Part shown: positions 1 through 13,359 of the stretch, piece after piece | How the letters are laid out: every line of letters begins with the position of its first letter | How positions within the stretch are numbered: position 1 is the stretch's first letter | Source: Typha latifolia | Taxonomy: Eukaryota; Streptophyta; Magnoliopsida; Poales; Typhaceae | Direction: 5' to 3' | DNA length: 64,000 nt | NCBI GenBank assembly: GCA_019914945.1 | Contig: CM034101.1 | Coordinates: 14,023,188-14,087,187 of the forward strand | The notes under the pieces: generated by a model | What the model saw: only the letters and a program-made list of their open reading frames with translations | What the model was told of the DNA's origin: nothing | The model's database searches: none | Translations under genes and position numbers: made by a program

Positions 1-3000
1 GCCACTTCAATGAAGCTAGGGTATGAAAGGCCACTTTAATAAATGACCTCCAAGATGTATATAGTAAGCCAAGTGCATCAGTAAAGTACATCATTGTTAA
101 CAGTGCAGGCAATTGAGTATAAATAGCCCTTATCTATGCCTTCAAGAGTTCACCATTTAGGACCTTCTCAGAATTCCATGATAGATCTCTGAACTAACTG
201 AAAATTCATTTGAATAATTAAGGTCTGAAATGCTACCGACCTGTGTTATAAAGCTGTGGGCACCATTCAGTCCATCTTCCTCACCAGTATTGAATAGAAA
301 AATCACACCGCTCTTAAATCCATGAGCCCACTGAGATACTGCACGTGCAAGCTCCAACATCACACCCACACATGAACTACAGTCGCCAGCGCCTTCCCTG
401 GAAAAAAAAAAGTTAGCTTCTGCATAATCGAGTAACCAAGAACTCTAGGTGCATCTCATTAGAATTAGAAAAACAAAATAATTCTATCTTTCACCAAATT
501 ACTTCAGCATCACATATGTTACACATAGAACTTCCTATTGGTGCAGTCAAGCCTCTTATCCAGGTAACATTGCACAGCAAGCAATCATATAGTAGGTTAC
601 CATTTGGATTCCCTTGTGACCTTTACAGCTTCCAAAACATAGACACATCGATTCACAGAATTAACAGATGTTCAATACAAGTGTTCTGGTAAAGTTTTTG
701 ACCAAGTTATATGCTTGTCAGTTAACAAACCTCTTCAAGTTACTAGTTTTTCGTATACATCATTAATCTTTCAGACTAGTTAGGTACCATCAGCCATTCT
801 CATAAAACTTTCTTGATAATTTCATATTTTAGATTGGAATAATTCTAATAAGTGTATACAGAACACTTCCCATTTTGCAGTAATATTACCATTTGAAGTT
901 TTGGACCAATCTACAATGTCAAACTTCGACTAGCTATATAATCTCCAGAAATTTATAATAAAAAAAAGTCACACAAAGAAGAGTGCTTCTTTAAGTCGTA
1001 CTCTTACAACTGGATGAGGAATCCAACAACACAGCTGTGCATAGCTACATTATTGTACCAAGATATGTACCAAAAACCAGTGAAGCTTCCAAAATATATC
1101 TCACAAAGCAGTTGTTGACAGATGATCTAGTCTAATTGAAAAACATATGACTACTCGAGATTGATGTATTTGAGGAAAGATCACTCATAAGAAAAGGAAG
1201 CTAAAACTTTGAAGAGTTCTACATGGATTTCCAACAATATTAGGCTAAAGAATTAAAAGTTCAAAATGATTTGTGTCGAGCCTGGTGATTTCAATTCATT
1301 TATATTGTAAATCACCAGAGTTTCGAAGTAAAATCAACAGACAGAACTGATTTCACAATGTTAAATAGAAATTTATTGTCAATATCCTCCATATTCTAAC
1401 ATGGCCTATTGGCCTCAAACAAAAACTTGATTCAAATGATTAAGCATATTGTCTCCTTGGAGGGACTCTAACCAGTTTTCCTGGGGTCAACATCTAGGTA
1501 CCAACGTTTGTCATCTTCTGAAACATATAAAACCCTAAACCAAAAAAAAAAAAAACCATTCTTTCTGAATTAATAATGATTAAACATACATCTTGACTGT
1601 GCATGTCAGATAATGCTTTGTGAACAAATCAAGAGACAAGAACAAGATTAACAATAGCATCGATAAATTGATGAATAGTACAAGTACAAAACAAGAAACA
1701 GGCCTATCCCTAGATCTGCACCCTTTTTCTCCACTGTACAGTATCTATCAGATTATCGCTATTCTTTCTCTTCATCTAAAGTTGGTGCCAGACCAAAAAT
1801 AGTTTTATTAGAGAATTACTAAATAATATAAAACAGATGAGAAGCATACGTTGAGAAAACCGTGTCAATATGAGAAGAGACCAAAATCGTGTTTTCTTCT
1901 GCTTGAGGTAGATACTTGGGGAGAATTCTCAAGACCACATGTTTCAGATCTGAATACAATAGTGTTTTTCCCTTAAATAGACCACTATCAAGGCGATTTG
2001 CACCACTTTTTGCATGGAAGAGATCCACTTGAACATCAACCTCCCAATGAGCTGTCTTCTTTATCTTTTCTGCTGCTGCAAATACATACTAAATGCAGAG
2101 AAATGTCAAAAGAAGACTTCTGCAACGATCAGCAGATGACGCATGATAAAAAGGAGTTTTAATATTAAACAGAGAACATCACAGGAAAGTTATATATTCT
2201 TTAGTTAAACACAGAATGGCATGGATGATGTCAACCTAAGAGAATTCTGATTCTAAATGATAAATTCCATCACTAATATCCTTAACTAAGATCTGTTTAT
2301 CTAGGGATACAATGATATTTTGTCATTTACTAAAACTATTTACCAGTTGCATAGATTTTGGAAATGTGATATTAATATATTAATATAAAAGTTTCCAAAC
2401 TATTAAATAATCATAAAGGATAATTATGAAGATTATTCCTGTTTTACACTGAATTAGGAATAGATGGAAATAAGGAATCAATTTGGTTGCTTCAGTTGTA
2501 TTTTACACAGAGGTCCTTCACAGCTCATCTAAATATGCAGTTAAAATAAATGAGAATCAATTGAGCATCTTCAGTTACATCAACTTACAATCCCTACTAC
2601 AGTCATTTACATTTACAGTTTGAACAGTGTTCAGAAAAATCACACTGTTACACAAATCAACCAAAGAAAGATGACCGTGCAAAACTTCAAATGCCAAAGT
2701 ATTGTAGTCCCAAATATACACATAATAAGCCACTGGCTTCTTTAGAAAATTCCTGCATCAACTGGTGCTTCTACATTCAACAGGAAGATAACAAGTATCA
2801 CATATAAAATTTTTATTCCTTTGTAGTTGATAGTAACTCATTCATTAAAATCGAAAATGGGGAAAGATCAACAAGACATACTACCCGCAGTTATTTGTAT
2901 ATTCCATAACATGTAGATGATATGGGAACAATGATATAAATTTTAGCCTAAATTAGTAAAACATTATGGAAACTACAAAGTTAGACAATTTAAAAGAAAA

Positions 3001-3313
3001 AGACCTTTACTGCAAGATCCAGATTGTCTGAACCAACTGGATGAGGACCCAATCCTGTCAAGTACTTAACATGCTCCATTGCTGAGGCTTCTGAGAAGCC
3101 CCTCTTACCAGCCTGCTCAGCATTCAGAGGAAGAGGGAGACTCTCAAACTGAATATGATAGACTGCCCAAGAGCCATTAAGGAGGAGGAGAAACAATGCC
3201 AGCCACAAAAAAGCAGACCTTCTAGGCTTGTTGTCAGGTTCATTGGGATGAAATTCTTCATCGACCTTAGATGGCTTGGTGGTTGATAGAGAGGACCCAG
3301 GTCCCTTAGGCAT
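1..3313 (-). CDS. ER-type M28 zinc metallopeptidase (endoplasmic reticulum metallopeptidase 1-like), 5' part
   Basis: Predicted membrane-anchored zinc exopeptidase of family M28 in the endomembrane system. Coding exons on the minus strand: 3313-3005, 2088-1850 and 397-241, with GT/AG borders and phases 0, 2, 0, giving the first 235 residues; the rest lies beyond the left edge. Residues 33-52 form one hydrophobic anchor after a basic cytosolic N-terminus. The peptidase domain begins near residue 75 (AEQAGKRGFSE, GPHPVGSD). Metal-site motifs are visible: SSHIDTVFS (H176, D178), GAGDCSSC (D188 as bridging ligand) and NTGEEDGLNG (E222 general base, E223 ligand), all expected of active M28 enzymes. 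The ATG at 3313 is preferred because an acceptor AG lies one base upstream and the product then begins like plant homologues; an upstream in-frame Met sits in the leader intron. Positions 1-240 appear to be intron. The substrate is unknown; plant members are little characterised. Confidence 0.88.
398..1849 (-). other. intron of the M28 metallopeptidase gene (SSHIDTVFS / TEGAGDCSSC junction)
   Basis: Donor GTATGC at 1849 and acceptor CCAG ending at 398. The Thr codon is split 2+1 across the junction, and the joined peptide runs from the HxD motif directly into GAGD, as in homologues, so no exon is missing here. The sequence is AT-rich and carries no recognised element. Confidence 0.8.
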
Positions 3314-4700
3314 TCTGTACATAGAAACAAGAAAAAGAATACCTGGAAGGATGAGCATTATTATACTACTTTTGAGATAAAATCAAGAATGCACTCTTCC
3401 GGAATGCCAACGGCTAACTGAGAAAGATATTTCTGAGCATTTGGTTTGATAGAGAAAAGTTCTAAAGAAAATTGTCCGGATTATGAGAACCAAAAAGGCA
3501 AAAATTTAAATAGTTGAACACCCTGCAGCTATAAAATGGATAAATGGAGGCACCCAATAATCCAATGATTGAAGCAGAGGCTTTTGATCTAAGTAAGCAT
3601 GTTGAAGTTGTTCAAGGAAGCCAAGGATAGTTATCATTTGTCTGGCAGTAAAAAGAATGAAGTCCAGAAAGATATTTCAGCAAAGTAAAATCAGTGATAT
3701 TAATGAGTAGGTAGATGCTTTTCAGATGTTAAGTGATTCACAAAGATCCTTGAAAGTTGAAATATTAAGCAGAAGTTGAAAAGGAGAAAAGGAAAGCTTC
3801 CATAATTGTAGAGTGAAACAAAAAGGAAGGCTCAGCCGTTCAATAAAATGAGGTCATCTGCAGAACAAATCAAAACGAGAAGGCTCGGATGGAATTGACG
3901 GAAGTTCACAACAGACTGTCCACCTACATTGACCCTCTCGATGTTGATGATAAAACAAATATCACGAGGAAGAATGGTATATTAGAAAGGATACAAGTAA
4001 ACTTAGATGCCAATTGTTACTAAGATATGGAAGATTGACCTTCATTGTTTAAACAAGAAATATCAAGCTCTAGCATTAAGATGATGAAGATAGAAAATAG
4101 CACAACAGAAATAAGCAAAAATAGAACTCTAGAACTATTCGGCTAAAATTTACTGAATACTGTTACTCTGGCGGACTACTACTGTTATCTTCCTCGGAAT
4201 ATTCAATGTTTCTTCTGCTTCCCACCAATTTTTCCGTCTCAACAAATTATTCTTTTTTCTTCTCGTGATCATAGTGTAGCATCACAATTGATTATCATCT
4301 AAAACCTTAAAAAAAAATACATTTAATATAAACGTACTGCTTTTTTCTCGTCATTCTTATCTACAATAAGAACCAAAGCTAACAACTAAAGAATCTTGGT
4401 GAAGGTATCAAAAATGCTAACTCGGAGCCCTTAAAATCAGATGAAGTCAAACACACCTATGGAGAGAACGAGAATCAACTACTACGAGATAAGGGTGATC
4501 GGATCGGACACAATAGACAAAAGTAAACAAAGTAGAGATTTGAGGGAAAGAAAAACCCGAAAAAACTAGGGCAAAGATGTAGAGAGGAAACGAGCTTACT
4601 CTTTTTTCCGCTTTGCCGGATTTTGGCTCTCAAATAAACGGAACCTTTCAAACCCCGGGATCGAGGGTATTATGAAGTTTCCGGGTTCGATAGTGGAGAA
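3314..4700 (-). other. 5' leader with probable intron, and promoter, of the M28 metallopeptidase gene
   Basis: A consensus-like acceptor (TGTACAG) ends at 3315, one base upstream of the start codon. A good donor (GTAAGC on the minus strand) begins at 4599, so a leader intron of about 1.28 kb is likely, with the untranslated first exon at about 4600-4700. No open frame with family similarity was seen between them. This is inference from splice-site appearance only. Confidence 0.5.
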
Positions 4701-4820
4701 TTATCCGCCGATCTCGATAAGAGGAACGATAAAATCGATTGATTTATCCTCGTAGATACTCATCTTTTATGTTTATCCAAAGTAATCTCGACACTATTAA
4801 GCAACCGTTAGCAATTCTAA

Positions 4821-5188
4821 AGCCTAGTTTGGTTAGTTTATCAGATTTTTGAAGGATAATTTATCATAATCTCTTAAACATAAACTAGGTATAACTATAA
4901 TTTTACTTATATTTTATTATTTTATTATAAAATAAAATAATTATTTATAATAAGTTTATATAAGAATTTATATTTGATTAGATAAGTTTAAATAAGTATA
5001 TTAACTATAATGAAAATTTTGCTTAGAAAATATGCACAACCTTATCGTAATCCTCCATATGTGATAATATTTTTATTACGTAACTTATTTTATACAAGTT
5101 TGATTAAAATATAAAAAAAATAAGTGTTTGATTGCAAATGAGATCTAATTCCTGAATAAGTAACTCTATGCACGAATCAAACACTACC
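4821..5188. mobile_element. Tourist/Harbinger-like MITE, about 370 bp
   Basis: The left end reads AGCCTAGTTTGGTTAG. The reverse complement of the right end reads GGTAGTGTTTGATTCG, an imperfect terminal inverted repeat of the Tourist (xxTGTTTGG) style. A TAA triplet directly flanks both ends (4818-4820 and 5189-5191), the expected target duplication of PIF/Harbinger elements. It has no coding capacity. It sits just upstream of the metallopeptidase promoter. A three-base duplication is weak evidence alone; the element call rests on the terminal repeat plus the AT-rich interior. Confidence 0.5.
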
Positions 5189-6917
5189 TAAATTGAATAA
5201 GATGGGCACAATTTTTGTTCGAATCGACTTGCACATCAACACATCAATCATGCATATCTGATAGTTCATATCGTGCTTCGTCGAATAAACAAGACTAATG
5301 AATTAGAACACATCCAATCATATACTCGAACAAACTAGCACAAGATTAGCCTGAACCAAATCTCTCCTCCCCTCACCCCTTATATTTTATTGCAAACAAC
5401 TTAATTTTCAAAAAGGCATAGTAAAGAAACATACTGATCTTAAGTCTTCTATCTAGTATCTCTATTTCGTCAGATTGCTCTAATCTCGTTCGCTCAAATC
5501 TACTAATATTTAAATTATTTGTCGGGCCGAATGAATAAAAAGCCAAACAAATTTGCCCACACGTAAAACCTTCACAAGAAATTAATTACCTAGTTAAATT
5601 ACTATGATATCTTGAGAGTCAACAAGAAATTTAAATCCTATCCGAGATGTGTGACATCTCTCTTACACTTCGTTTTCATAGTCTTATACATCAATTATTA
5701 TCGCCGCAATTATATGCCAAATTTAAATGACCACAAATGTTTAAGTGGTTCGGGATTTGACAATAATTATTGCCTCAAGTCAAACTGATTAATAATAATT
5801 AATCAAACATTTTATTTCAAAGCCATAATGTTTGGAAGAAGATTCATTATATACATCAAATGGTAATTCAGGTTCATCTATTTATACTAAAGTTGGGGGC
5901 CATTAATCACATGTTAGAGAACCATATTAGTCAGACCGTTTGGATTAATCTCCGAAGTAAGGGATCTTGTAATTTAATATCAATATTAACAGTTTGCTTC
6001 TCAAACTAGAAAACCAAGTCAAAATATAACATGGTACAAAGCAAGCTTCCTAGAGGTAGAGGTAGGTCATCATAAAGAATTTCATATTGTATTAGTGTTT
6101 TAAGATTCAAATTCCGGCAATATCGGTTTAAATTTCGTTAAATTCTTATCTCTCTTAAAAAAATTTCTATAGGTTAAGATTTCATTAAGAGATAATTACA
6201 CTTAAACTCGTTAAATTATCACTTTTTCTTTATAGACGTAGAAACCGAGAATATCAAAATATTCTCTTGAGAAATAAAAATATTAGGGTAAACTAAATTT
6301 TTTCTTTTTTTAATTTTTCTCTCTCAGATATTAGAAAATGTAATAAAAACTTAGCGAAACAAGTATTTAAAATATTTTTAATACTTCGGATGGTGTATGT
6401 GTCATAAAAAAGAATTTAGGAAAAGTATGTGTGAAAAAAAAAAGTTCAAAGAGCATAATATAATTAGACTTTCAATCAATTGGTTATCTAACACAAATAA
6501 CATAATAAGATCAATTATCCTATAAGATTAGAGAATTACCCCTACCAACCAAATACACCCAAAAGAGGGGAAGCAAGTGTTCTTTTGAGGACAACTAAAG
6601 AAAGTGCTAGGTTTTGTGAAACTTTGCATGGATTGGGCAACCTAGTAACTCTTTTACTAGGTCTAGTTAATTTTACTTCTCATACAAACATATGGCCCAG
6701 TTTTCTTTAAACCCTAATGATCAAAAGAGAGCAAGAGAGCAAGTCTTTCCTTCATGGCCAAGCCTTGTGACACTCCAAAAGTAGCACTAAGTGGCCCTTA
6801 AGCTCAAAAACAAAAGCCCAAAGTATGCATGCAAAGTGATGGGGGGGGAGTGAAGTGTGTTCAACAATCAAAGTAGCTAATAGCTAGAGAGGCAAAAAAG
6901 AAGAAGAAAAGAAACAA

Positions 6918-6919
<2 letters not shown>

Positions 6920-6949
<30 letters not shown>
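6920..6949. repeat. (GA)n microsatellite
   Basis: Uninterrupted GA dinucleotide run of about 15 units within a purine-rich stretch that starts near 6888. Confidence 0.95.
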
Positions 6950-6951
<2 letters not shown>

Positions 6952-9900
6952 TGCAGTGTGGAAGTGTGTTAATTAAGCAACCAAAGGCAACTACGAGGGA
7001 GATAGATTTGATATGGTACAAAGAGAGAAATGATAAAGATAATTAAGTGTGGTGAATTGATACAGATATAGGATTTAAAATAAAAGTTTAAATTTAGTTG
7101 AGGTTCTTTAGATTAGTTGAGAGTCGAATATAGTAGCCGGCTCCCTAGCAAAGTTGTCAAAAGGCAACTTCTAGGTGATATCCTTTTGATGAGACTTGCA
7201 TAGTAACTTTGGGGATCAATTAATCCGACATCTAACCAACCAAGGATTTGATAAGCAACCTAAAAATTAATTAATTAGTAGTCGTGTTTTTAATAGACAC
7301 CCCTTTATTATTTATTTACGATGTTTTGTATATATACTCTTCTAAAATCTATTATTTACATGTATATCTCTCAAAATATTTATTTTTTATATAATTAGCT
7401 TTAATTTTTTTTTTCGTTGTTATTTTGCATGGATATTCATAAAAACGTAACTGATCATGTTTCATTGAATTAATTATAAAAAGATAGAAATTATCTTCTT
7501 TATAGTCCCATACATTCTTTACAATTAAAAATATATACGTTCTTTTTCATCCACTAAGTTACTATGTTTTTTTAACTTATAAGTGTCAAAAAAGTAACTT
7601 GGTATCTATACAAAAAATTTGGATTTTAGAAAATATACCGTATCAAACTTTATAGCAAAGCTAGGAGGTACTTTAGTTGTGATTGTGGTGCTCACAAATT
7701 TAAATTCATGCAAATTAGATGTGGAGATCTAAAAAATGCTTTACAAATAGTTTGAATCGATGCTTTAGTTTGAAAGAATAGCTTGAGATACGTCGGCTTG
7801 GAGCAATTGCTCAGTGATACATTAGCTTAGATTAGAGACTCTATAGTTTGAGCTTAATGGCCTTGTCTATGCTTAGTTCAACTATTTAGTCCATTATTAA
7901 TATTAAACTAATGCTACTAAGATCATTTTAACTAAAGGAACACTATTCTATTAGCAAGAAATTTGTGCTCACAAGTGTTCGAATATGTGACCTCCTGCCA
8001 CAAATGGGTACGCTTCTACCTCTATGATGTAGTAGTAATGATTAATATGTTACAGAGCATTAATATTTTTGTATCTAAGTATGGCTTACCCTTTTCCCGG
8101 TCTTTGTTTAGCCTATGAGCTCTTGAATTATAAACACACACATAAGAAACTTTGGAAGACTATACATGGAGAAAAAATTTTTGTAATTATGCAGTAATAC
8201 TTAATTACTCGCCTAAGAAGTCATTAATTGAGAGCTATTTAACGGTTGCATTAGTAAGAACGATCTCCTATTTAAACTACCCTAATTATCTCGAAGGCAT
8301 ATATATATATATATAAATCAAATATACATATAAGAACCAGTGGTAATATAAATCATATCCTATTTGCCTCTAGGCAGTAGTACCATCTTAAAGTGACGTG
8401 AAAAACAACAACACTAGCACAATTGCACCGTGACACAAAAAGACATCACTAGCGATGCAATAAGAGAGGCTACTAATTATCCAAACTTATATCGATGGAT
8501 GCCATTAATCTAATTCATGTGAGAATATTCATCAAATTCTTTGATTAAAAAAAGGAAAAGAAAGACACGATGTACCTTTCGGCTTAGTGGGCCCCTCCAT
8601 TTTCTTTCTTTCTTTCTATTTTAAAATTAAAATTAAAATTAAAATTAAAATTTCTTTGACCACCCGTGACGCTAAAACCATATTTAGTCCCGAGCAAAGT
8701 ACGTATGAAGGGAATTAACTACCGAGATGCCAACAAAACTGAATAATAATTTATAATCCGAGAATTGGAGCCATGCGACTCCATATGGACCCTCCTTTTT
8801 GTTGCGTGCTGCGTGAAATAATAATAATAAAAAAAATTAAATGAATTGACAGAAGAGATGATTACATTAAGATCCTCTCTATATACTCATTATTATTATT
8901 ATTATTATCATTATTGTTATTATTATAAAGAAAGACAAATTTCATTACCTAGTAAGTGGGCCACAAAATATTTTAGGTATCCCAAACAGTTCCCCAAAGT
9001 CATCCTAAATAGAAAGCTAGCATCATGGGCAGCTTAGGCCCAAATAAAAGAAAATATTTTCTCCGAGGGAGGGTGATTACTGATTAGTATAACACATTTT
9101 ATTTAATCAACAAAAGGACCGGAGGATAAGTATCCGAGTTTCACTATCTGACTCAATCGATGACATTGGAGAAGAGATAGTGTTAGAAATTTGCTTGCCC
9201 TCGATCGCCAGTCTTCGTAAGAAGCCTCACACCTGCACTACAGGCTGCATGCCAGGAGAAAGCTTCGTCGCCCACTTATTAGCAGGGAGCAAAGGCTTTA
9301 CGAGGCCCTCCATGGCAAAGGCAATAGTTTTGAAGTAAAATTGAGAGTCAAAGTGCCAATTAGAAACAAAGCCATTTTGCTGCTTCTATAGAGATCACAT
9401 ATCGACTACAATAATACTTGATACAGCTATTCAGAATCTGTAAACATGCTAGCTTTAGAAGGTGTTTTTTGGTAATGAAATCATAAAGTAAATGGTAAAC
9501 ACATCAAGGCCATGGATGGGGTTGCAACTTGCAAATCAACATCTACAGCATGCATCACTTGGGCCCTCTCCTTCTCGTCTTTTCATTTATTTTTCTTCTT
9601 TACCTCCTCCCTTGCTTCTTCTTTACTCTGCCGCCATTGCTCGCCGAGCTTTGAGCTAGCTAGCTCTCAGAACTTTCCAAGTGAAATGACTGCCAACTTT
9701 TCCTTTTCTCTGATTCACATACTGTTATTGATCAAATAATAGAAATATTTATTCAAAACGCACAACCTTTTGCTTTTGTCATTGTTTTGTCACCTTGCAA
9801 TATGGATATTCTAGTTTTAATGACTCAAAAATATACTGAGTTAAATGTTTTAGTTTTAATGACTAAAAAGTAAAAATGTTTAAATATCTCTCCTTTGACT

Positions 9901-11876
9901 TTAAAATCTAATTGCTCATTTATTTTTATCTTAACCTTAAAAACCTTATTCAAAGTCATTTAATGGTTCTAAGGTCAGTTATTTTTAACTTATGTATATG
10001 GTAATTGATCGTCAAGAAACTTTTATATAGACATTTTAAGCAAAATATATAGGTCAGAAAAATTCATACGGTAAATTTTTTTTGACAAATTTCTCGAAAT
10101 TATAAGTAGTATTCATAAATTTCTAAGATATAAGGGCGAAAACATGGATAAAATCTGAACCTAATTTGATTTTATATTCGAATAGTCTGCCTGGATATAA
10201 GCGTATATTATATGAAACATTATGAATCTCTAATATGCTTTGCATAGATATTTACTAACTATGTTATATATTTATTAATTTTATAAATTCATATACATTA
10301 AAAACAAGTGATATATCTAATATTCGATTCATATTCGTGTTCATACTTAGCAAATATAATATTTAAATGAACCTTTCATTCAAGACGAGAGTAAATACAA
10401 ATCTTATATATACACATAACTAATAAAGATTACATAAATTCAAGACACTAATATTAAGCCTGCCAATGCAAATAGAATCCATAATAAAGACCTGAGCATC
10501 GTATCATACAACAAATTTATATTCCAAGTATTTAACGAGATAAGAGAGCACATAGCTGCACACTCATACAAGAGGATTCAACGTTAAGTGATCATTGAAT
10601 TGAGATAACAAAAATTAAAAATAAAAAATTTAACTCAGACTTTTAAGCTGGTCGCCGGCCGTCGTAATCTCTACTAGTAAATCGCAGATAGCAGTCCAAA
10701 GTAAAGAACAAGGCTGAGCCTTGAGAGCATCAACACAGAGAGGAAACCTCCAAAAATCTTTCAAGTCACCGTTCCAATAACCCTAGAGCCCTAGACCTAG
10801 ACAATATCGAAATGGGAGAGGAGCAAAGAAGAAGCTCCTATAATGACCAAAATCCTCATCCAATGCCATGGAGAGAAACAAAAAATTAAAGAACTTTTCT
10901 CATGCCTATCTTCCTGTATACTTGTAAAAGAGGATAACAAAAATATTAGAAAAGAAAAGTAAAATAAAAGAAATGTAAGAGAATAAAAAAAGAGACAATT
11001 CGAATATCAATCCAAGGATAGTTTCAAAATAAGATATTTATTTTCAGTATTATTTTTGTGTACACTCATATTCTAAAATATGTGATGTAAAATATTTTAT
11101 TTTATTTTATTTTATTTTATAAAATTACTAATATTTATATTTTAAATATTATTATAATTAATTATTATTTTGAAAATAAGAATATTATAATTTAGGATAA
11201 GAAAATAACGGAGCTAGAGATGGGTTAGAAGTTAGAACTTAGGATGGAGGACAAAGTAGAATTAATTCCTTGTGAGAGATTGATCGTAGAGAAAAGGACG
11301 GCAAGAAGAAGTGGCACTACTACACCTAACTCACCTCTCTCTTCACTCATTTGTCGTTACCCTGTCCCATAATAGTTCCCTCCAATCAAAATCGACTTTT
11401 TGACCAAACTACCCCTCCCAAACTTTCTTTTTACGGGTCGAGTCCACATCGAATATTTAAATTTTGAGATGAATTACACACGTGATAAAAAGTTTTTTTT
11501 TTTTTTTTTTTCCAGTCCTTCGATTCTCGAGCAACTCTAATCCCAATCAGCAGTAAATAATCCTATGAATGGAGCAGTGTTGGGATTACAAATGGATAGT
11601 ATATGTAATGGAGGTTTATATACGAAACAGTGCACACTTTCTAATTACTTATGTGTATATTATAATGTATTTAAACTTAAATTACTATATATATATATAT
11701 ATATTATCGAGCCTAATTGAGCGGAGTTTGAGGAAAGCTAATGCTATTAGAGTTGAAGCCGAGCTCATGAGCCTGACGAGTAGAGGGACTTTTTTTTGAC
11801 AGCACTATACAATGTATATACTAATACACCGCAACCGCATGCACTGTACATTATAATATACCGCTAATACGGTTAT

Positions 11877-11884
11877 TATAAAAG
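11877..11884 (+). promoter_or_regulatory. candidate TATA box of the HD-ZIP III gene
   Basis: TATAAAAG lies about 1.1 kb upstream of the start codon, followed by a pyrimidine-rich leader containing CT runs (about 12160-12175) and a telo-box-like AAACCCTAA at 12185-12193. Long leaders are usual for class III HD-ZIP mRNAs. Without transcript data the start site is a guess. Confidence 0.35.
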
Positions 11885-12246
11885 TTACAAAAAAAAATGC
11901 CTCTTTTAAAATACGAACAAAGACCGTTGCTACGGCCGTTACACCAAACCACTCCCTGACACTCCGCACGTCATATCCCTCTCATCTCCAGGAGGGTATT
12001 CTCGTAATTCTCTGCAACTGTACTCCTCGGGATTCTCGTTGCCTTCCTCTCCTTTTTCTCTCTCCTCAAACCAGTACAAGCTTCTGTTCTTCCTCTTTAA
12101 AGCTGTCAGCTTTTTCTTTTTATCTTCCTCTCCCTCGCTTTGTTTTCACCCTTCGCTCCTCTCTCTCTCTCTCGTTCGCTCATCAAACCCTAATCTCTCC
12201 AATCTCTTCTTCCACGCCCTTCTCTTCGTTCTCTTTTTACCCTCCG

Positions 12247-12368
12247 ATGTCTTGGCTTTGGCCTCCATCCTCTCCGATCGATTTCGCCTATATCGGGCTC
12301 CGTCGAAGCCTCTGATGCGGGATCGAACGGGCTCTCTTTCTGCCGAGAGAGCCGTTCCCTCGACGTAG
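12247..12368 (+). other. two overlapping upstream ORFs in the HD-ZIP III leader
   Basis: The first upstream ATG at 12247 opens a 22-codon frame ending at 12315. The second ATG overlaps its stop codon (TGATG at 12313-12317) and opens a 17-codon frame ending with TAG at 12368. A third, very short one (7 codons) lies at 12669-12692. All end well before the main start, so they could lower or gate its translation. Whether they remain in the mature mRNA depends on the leader splicing, which I cannot see. Confidence 0.5.
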
Positions 12369-12977
12369 CGGTGAAAGATTTCGCCTTCTCGATCTCGGAT
12401 TCTTAATCTCCCTGCTTTCCTACGGAACAATCTCAAAATATTGTTCTTTTTTTGAGTGATTTCTCCAATTAAAGCGGGGTAAATTAGGGTTTTTAGCGCC
12501 TGCTTCGTCCCCTGAGCGGGAATCTTAGTGGTCTTTTAGTGAGTGCTTCTTCCTTTGAATCTTTGGCTAAAATCTTTGTAGAAAGCACGATCTTTGACCA
12601 TTAGGAGCGTGATTTGTACATTATTAAGATATTTTTCTGTCTGGTTTTCTGTGAGTTGTTACTTTTGGATGGAATACGGGGAGTTCTGTTAGAAAAAGCG
12701 GCGTCCTTTCGTTTTCTTTTGAGTTTTTAAGGAAGCTTCTTGAAGCCTTAAAGCCCAACAACCTACCACCTGGAATAGGTTCTTCTTCCGTGAGAATCTT
12801 TTGGTCAAGTTATTCTTATCCTTAATTACATCACCAGAAAAATTTAGCACTGAGGTATAAAGAAAAGAAGGAAAAGAGAAAGGGAAAGAGGTTTAGGAAG
12901 AGAGAAGTACGTGTTTTCCTGGATTCCTCTCTTTGGCCTTTTGCTTTGGGGTCATTTTTGAATCTGTAGTGGGAGAG

Positions 12978-13287
12978 ATGGCTGCAGCAGTGGCGATGCG
13001 CAGCGGTGGAGGTGGTTGTTTGGAGAAGCATCAGATGGACATGGGGAAGTATGTCAGGTACACGCCGGAGCAGGTGGAGGCACTTGAGCGCGTGTATGCT
13101 GAATGCCCGAAGCCAAGCTCGATGCGACGGCAGCAACTGATTCGAGAGTGCCCTATCCTGTCTAACATTGAACCCAAGCAGATAAAAGTGTGGTTCCAAA
13201 ACCGCAGGTATGACATTGTTTGTCAGACGGTTACGAAAGTGATATTATTTAGTCATTCATTTTGATGAATTTACCGCAAGGTTGAGA

Positions 13288-13359
<72 letters not shown>

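Larger units (their letters stand above)
4701..11870. other. 7-kb AT-rich intergenic region between the divergent metallopeptidase and HD-ZIP III genes
   Basis: Apart from the MITE at 4821-5188 and simple repeats, I see no supported gene. The open frames here are short and of biased composition. Simple repeats include (GA)n at 6920-6949, (TAAAAT)n near 8620-8651, ATT-rich triplets near 8888-8927 and T/A tracts near 11488-11510. A better-conserved-looking patch at about 9180-9345 (minus strand ATG at 9313, 28 codons) has no recognisable similarity. Confidence 0.6.

Noticed and set aside
8847..8866. TGACAGAAGAGA, the first 12 nt of miR156
   Set aside because: The remaining bases diverge, and I see no complementary arm nearby to form a precursor hairpin.
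9060..9345. Possible short minus-strand coding patch (ATG at 9313, 28 codons)
   Set aside because: No similarity recognised, no supporting second exon, and it could be a decayed repeat.
12039..12368. 109-codon open frame in the HD-ZIP III leader
   Set aside because: It opens with TTG; only the last 17 codons follow an ATG. Composition is that of a CT-rich leader.
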